Source: an uncultured Ruminococcus sp.
GTDB lineage: Bacteria; Bacillota; Clostridia; Oscillospirales; Acutalibacteraceae
Reading direction: 5' to 3'
Length of the DNA stretch: 37,722 nt
NCBI GenBank assembly: GCA_902790475.1
Contig: CADASG010000024.1
Span: forward strand, 1-37,722
The notes below the pieces were generated by a model. It made no database searches. It saw only the letters and a program-made list of their open reading frames with translations, and was not told the origin of the DNA. A program made the translations under genes and the position numbers. Shown one piece after another: positions 34,316-37,722 of this stretch; position 1 is the first letter of the stretch; each line of letters begins with the position of its first letter.

Positions 34316-35889
34316 TGTCTAACGAAAAACAACAGGAGAATCTAACGCTGAAAAGCGGAGGAAGCCGTACAAAAAAATTCATGCACAACTCGATATCCAC
34401 CGCCGTCTATCAGGTCATTTTGATGATTTCGGGCTTTATCACTCCCAAAATCATGCTCGACTGCTACGGCAGTGAGGTCAACGGATTGGTGTCGTCCATC
34501 CAGCAGTTCATGACGCACTTTCAGATCGTTGAAGCAGGTATCTCGGGCGCGGCTATCTTCGCTCTTTATCTGCCTTTGGCACAGCAGGATCACAAGCGGA
34601 TCAACGCCATCGTATCCGCTTCGAGAAAGTTTTATTTTCAGTCAGGTTATATTTTTGTCGGTCTGGTAGTCGCCCTTTCCATAGGCTACATGTTTTTGGT
34701 GCCGACGCCGGAGCTCGCTCCGTGGCTGGTCGCGCTGCTCGTGCTCTCTCTGGGCGGCAAGGGCTTTATGGACTTTTTCACGCTCGCGAAATACCGCGTG
34801 CTGCTGTCCGCCGACCAGCGAACCTATATGATCTCGATCGCTTCGTCGGTGTACATCATCCTGAACACCCTGTTCATCGTCATTTTCTCCTACATGAAGA
34901 TGAATGTAGTGCTGGTGTACGCACTTTCGATCGTCTCCATGTACGTCCGTTCGCTTATCCTGAAGATCTACGTCAAAAGACATTACAAATACATCAATTA
35001 TCACGAGACTCCCGATTCCACAGCGCTGAACAAACGCTGGGACGTGCTGTATCAGCAGATTTTGGCGACCGTTCAAAAAAGTGCGCCCACTATCTTGGCG
35101 ACAATGCTGACGCCGCTCAAGCAGGTATCGGTATACGCCATCTACAACATGGTGCTCGTCGGTATCAACGACGTGCTTGGCATCTTTACAACGGGTCTTG
35201 TTTCATCTTTCGGCGACGTTATCGCCCGCGGACAGATAAAAACGCTGCAAAAATCGTATTCGGAGTTTTCGTTAGTCTACTATTCCCTGATAACGATAGC
35301 ATATCCCGTCACGGCGGTTATGATCGTACCCTTTGTTATAGTCTACACCAAGGGCGTACACGATGTGAACTATAACGTGCCGATCATCGGTTTCCTGTTC
35401 GCGCTCAACGGCTTGCTCTACAACATGAAAACGCCGCAGGCTATGCTGACGTTTTCCGCAGGTCTGTACAAGGAAACGCGCGTTCAGGCAAGTATCCAGG
35501 GCTTGATCATCATTATCGGCGGTTTGATTTTCGGTTACTTCTGGGGACTCATCGGAATTCTTATCGCTTCCTGTCTCTCCAACCTCTACCGCGTGATCGA
35601 CCTGATGATTTTTGTTCCAAAGCATGTTACCAAAATGCCAATTCGTATCACGGTGTTCAGCTACACGAGGATGATCATCAACTGCATGATCATCATGCTG
35701 CCGTTCACCTTATTTATTGATCTTGAGAAACTGACCCCCAACTTCTTTATGTGGGCAGTTTGGGCGCTGATCGTTACGGTTTACGCCGCGGTCATTGTGC
35801 TTGCGTCCGACTTCCTGTTTGAGAGAGAAGTATTTTGGGACGTTATGAAGCGCGTTAAAAAAATGATCCCCGGCAAAAAACACGCGTAA
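34315..35889 (+). CDS. wzx: Repeat-unit flippase Wzx (MOP superfamily)
   Basis: 524-residue membrane protein with about 14 hydrophobic helices. It starts with a cytoplasmic stretch rich in polar residues and then 'YQVILMISGFITPKIMLDCYGSEVNGLVSSIQQF', typical of the polysaccharide biosynthesis/flippase family. It moves the lipid-linked unit across the membrane. Together with the polymerase and the CpsC/CpsD pair it defines a Wzx/Wzy-dependent pathway. Confidence 0.9.
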   Translation: MSNEKQQENLTLKSGGSRTKKFMHNSISTAVYQVILMISGFITPKIMLDCYGSEVNGLVSSIQQFMTHFQIVEAGISGAAIFALYLPLAQQDHKRINAIVSASRKFYFQSGYIFVGLVVALSIGYMFLVPTPELAPWLVALLVLSLGGKGFMDFFTLAKYRVLLSADQRTYMISIASSVYIILNTLFIVIFSYMKMNVVLVYALSIVSMYVRSLILKIYVKRHYKYINYHETPDSTALNKRWDVLYQQILATVQKSAPTILATMLTPLKQVSVYAIYNMVLVGINDVLGIFTTGLVSSFGDVIARGQIKTLQKSYSEFSLVYYSLITIAYPVTAVMIVPFVIVYTKGVHDVNYNVPIIGFLFALNGLLYNMKTPQAMLTFSAGLYKETRVQASIQGLIIIIGGLIFGYFWGLIGILIASCLSNLYRVIDLMIFVPKHVTKMPIRITVFSYTRMIINCMIIMLPFTLFIDLEKLTPNFFMWAVWALIVTVYAAVIVLASDFLFEREVFWDVMKRVKKMIPGKKHA

Positions 35890-35907
35890 GCGAGAGGAGA
35901 ATAAACG

Positions 35908-37029
35908 ATGGAGCTGTTTGTAAGGCAATCTGAATGCTGCGGCTGCGAGGCTTGCAAAAACATCTGTCCCGTAAACGCGATACAGATGAAAAACGACGCC
36001 AAGGGCTTTGCCTATCCCGAGATAGACGAAGATAAATGCATCTCCTGCGGCGCGTGCCAAAGAGTCTGTCCGCTGAAAGGCGAGGCGCAAAAGCCATCGG
36101 CGCAAAAGACCTACGCTGTGAAGCATAAAAACAGCGGTGAAAGAAAGAGCTGCTCCTCGGGCGGTGCGTTCATCGAAATGGCGCGGCACATCATAAAGAA
36201 AGGCGGCGTCGTATACGGCGCGGCTTACGGAGAGAACTTTCAGGTCAGCCACATCCGCGCGGCTGACAAAGCGGAGCTGGAGCGGCTGAAAACCTCAAAA
36301 TACCTTCAAAGCCGCATCGGGGACGTCTACAGCCAGGTCAAGGCTGACTTGAACAGCGGTCTGCCTGTGCTGTTTTCAGGCACAGGATGTCAGGTTCAGG
36401 GACTGCGCTCCTTTTTAGGCAAGGACTATCCTCAGCTTTACTGCGTGGACATCGTATGCCACGGCGTACCCAGTCAAAAGCTGTTTGACGATTACATCAA
36501 ATATCTGGAAGAAAAATACAAGAGCAAGGCGGTAAGCGTCAACTTCCGCGGCAAGCAGGTCAAAAACGTGGTGCAGGATATGCTCGTCACCTTTGAAAAC
36601 GGCAAATCATACAGCTGCGCCGCGACCTTTGACAGCTATTACATGTTTTTTATCAAAAACTTTTCGCTCCGCGAGTCCTGCTACGAGTGTCACTTTTCCA
36701 ACAGCGAGCGCTGCGGAGATATCAGTCTGGCGGATTTCTGGAAGCTCGAAAAGCAGTTCCCGGAGTTTCAGGATTTCAAGGGCGTTTCGCTGGTCATCAC
36801 CAACAACGACAAGGGCGAAAAGCTCTTTGGCGAACTGAAGGACAAATACGAGATCATCGAGACACCAAAGGAGCTCGCGTTCGCTCAGCATCCCCTGAGA
36901 AAGCCCTTCGCCAAGCCCCAAAAAAGCGATTTGTTCTGGAACACCTACCTCACCCAAGGGTACAAGGCGTGCGTTAAAAAATACAACTCCTTCCCCAAAC
37001 TAAAAAACTTCATCCGCAAACATTTTTAG
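35908..37029 (+). CDS. Ferredoxin-domain FrhB-like flavo-Fe-S protein (copy 2)
   Basis: 373 residues, paralogous to the product at 28458. Two [4Fe-4S] motifs: C10-x2-C13-x2-C16-x3-C20-P and C44-x2-C47-x2-C50-x3-C54-P. FrhB landmarks: C82-SSGG, FSGTGCQV (C161), CHGVPS (C184), ESCYEC (C258, C261) before GDISLADFW. Every cysteine of the landmarks is kept, so it should be active. It follows the flippase by 18 bp with AGAGGAG upstream. Its stop TAG lies in the first bases (TTTTTAG) of an intergenic repeat. Last gene of the locus. Confidence 0.88.
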   Translation: MELFVRQSECCGCEACKNICPVNAIQMKNDAKGFAYPEIDEDKCISCGACQRVCPLKGEAQKPSAQKTYAVKHKNSGERKSCSSGGAFIEMARHIIKKGGVVYGAAYGENFQVSHIRAADKAELERLKTSKYLQSRIGDVYSQVKADLNSGLPVLFSGTGCQVQGLRSFLGKDYPQLYCVDIVCHGVPSQKLFDDYIKYLEEKYKSKAVSVNFRGKQVKNVVQDMLVTFENGKSYSCAATFDSYYMFFIKNFSLRESCYECHFSNSERCGDISLADFWKLEKQFPEFQDFKGVSLVITNNDKGEKLFGELKDKYEIIETPKELAFAQHPLRKPFAKPQKSDLFWNTYLTQGYKACVKKYNSFPKLKNFIRKHF

Positions 37030-37722
37030 TTCGCGTACTTAACGTCGGGCGTAGAGGTAACGTCGGCGTTTACGCGTTTTTTGCTTCGCGTACTTAACGT
37101 CGGACATTTTGGTAACGTCGCTGTTTGCGCGAGATAGAGTAGAAATATCGGAAGCTGTGAGGGCAATGAAAACAACGTTTACATAGTCAATGTTTTCCTT
37201 AACTGAGTAGGGGCGCGCATTGCGCGTCCGCAGTTGACGCTCTAAACGTTTCACTCCTATCGACACTCGGACAGGAAAACCACGTCGGCACAGCGGGCTT
37301 GCAATGCAAGCCCCTACAGGTTAAAACGCTAACGTATTGTTGTGGCGCACGTTTGGTACAGTTCCCCAATACGTCATTTCGAACCATTTCGAACCTTTAA
37401 CACGTTTCCTCCATATGTCATTTCGAGCGGTCGGCGTAAGCCGAATTCGCGCAGCGAATAGCCGAGAAATCTCCCTGACAGGAAACCGCGGTTCACCTCC
37501 AAGGAGATTTCTCCGCGCGTTTTTTAGTTCGCGTACTTAACGTCGGGTGTAGAGGTAACGTCAGCGTTTCGCGAGACAGAATAGAAATATCGGAAGTTGT
37601 GAGGGCAATGGAAACAACGTCTGCAAAGGCTCCTTTAATAAAGGAGATTCCTCCGTTGGAGGAAATGTCGCGCAAGCGACAAAGGTGGTGCCGCCTCTGC
37701 AAGAGGCTGTCAGCGCAGCTGA
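37025..37722. repeat. Composite intergenic hairpin-repeat island III
   Basis: No real gene to the window end. Three 'GCGTACTTAACGTCGG' modules start at 37028, 37085 and 37526. There is a GGGCGCGC/GCGCGTCC palindrome (37211-37229), a GGGCTTGC/GCAAGCCC palindrome (37295-37313), a GTCATTTCGAGC end (about 37418) and a 'GGTTCACCTCCAAGGAG' module (37476-37520). From 37625 to the edge runs a chain of short hairpins, CTCCTTTAATAAAGGAG, TCCTCCGTTGGAGGA, GTCGCGCAAGCGAC, CTCTGCAAGAG and CAGCGCAGCTG. These are the full-length relative, in reverse, of the unit at 9131-9170. Confidence 0.85.
37032..37082 (+). terminator. Repeat-derived terminator-like hairpin at the end of the polysaccharide locus
   Basis: CGCGTA (37032-37037) pairs with TACGCG (37071-37076) and, after a 3-base bulge, AACGTC pairs with GGCGTT. 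This gives a 12-bp interrupted stem followed by six Ts (37077-37082). It is one copy of the 'GCGTACTTAACGTCGG' repeat; other copies lack the T-run. Confidence 0.55.

Noticed and set aside
20721-37029. RfbH (CDP-4-keto-6-deoxyglucose 3-dehydratase) within the locus
   Set aside because: No PLP-aminotransferase-like protein is encoded between rfbF and the end of the locus.
37337-37540. Open frame of 67 codons near the window end
   Set aside because: Composed of repeat modules and ending in the same SSRT-stop seen at other copies; not a gene.

Overview
The window looks like a chromosomal segment of a Gram-positive, anaerobic gut-type Clostridia, most likely Oscillospiraceae/Ruminococcus-like. 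This is inferred from the two-subunit pyrK/pyrDB dihydroorotate dehydrogenase, bifunctional AdhE, a spoVAE gene, strong GGAGG ribosome sites, CpsC/CpsD-type (not Wzz/Wzc fusion) capsule regulators, BspA-type leucine-rich lipoproteins and many short intergenic hairpin repeats. No rRNA, tRNA or CRISPR array was seen.

Left part (1-18.3 kb), housekeeping and cell-surface genes. The 3' tail of a group II intron opens the window. Then come adhE and a leucine-rich lipoprotein (minus strand), a secreted NlpC/P60 peptidoglycan hydrolase with two peptidoglycan-binding domains and a C-terminal membrane anchor (plus), and a transglutaminase-like lipoprotein upstream of pyrK-pyrD (minus). Next is a four-gene ABC-2 exporter operon of the GldA/GldF/GldG/DUF4340 type (minus), an orphan spoVAE (plus), a nucleotidyltransferase-like protein (minus), and a membrane protein coupled to an Mrp/ApbC Fe-S carrier (plus).

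Right part (18.5-37.0 kb), a Wzx/Wzy-dependent exopolysaccharide/capsule locus, all on the plus strand behind one good sigma-A-type promoter. It encodes the CpsC-like chain-length protein, the CpsD tyrosine kinase with a seven-fold Tyr-Gly tail, the priming sugar-phosphate transferase, CDP-glucose synthesis and dehydration (rfbF, rfbG), an SDR and an RmlC-like epimerase. These are followed by a GT8, a hexapeptide acetyltransferase, a GT4, three polysaccharide pyruvyl transferase-family proteins, two ferredoxin/FrhB-type flavo-iron-sulfur proteins, a GT2, the polymerase Wzy and the flippase Wzx. Most genes overlap or sit within 20 bp of each other. A 618-bp repeat island splits the locus between rfbG and the SDR.

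The most unusual parts are (i) two FrhB-like redox proteins embedded with three pyruvyl transferase-family proteins in a capsule locus, a combination with no obvious electron chemistry; (ii) a CDP-6-deoxysugar route with a 3,5-epimerase homologue but no RfbH 3-dehydratase; (iii) a modular family of intergenic hairpin repeats (at least eight copies of one module, all in the same orientation) that supplies stop codons to two capsule genes and a terminator-like hairpin at the end of the locus, and that brackets a 14-kb gene block; and (iv) a TATA-flanked MITE with one intact and one truncated copy.
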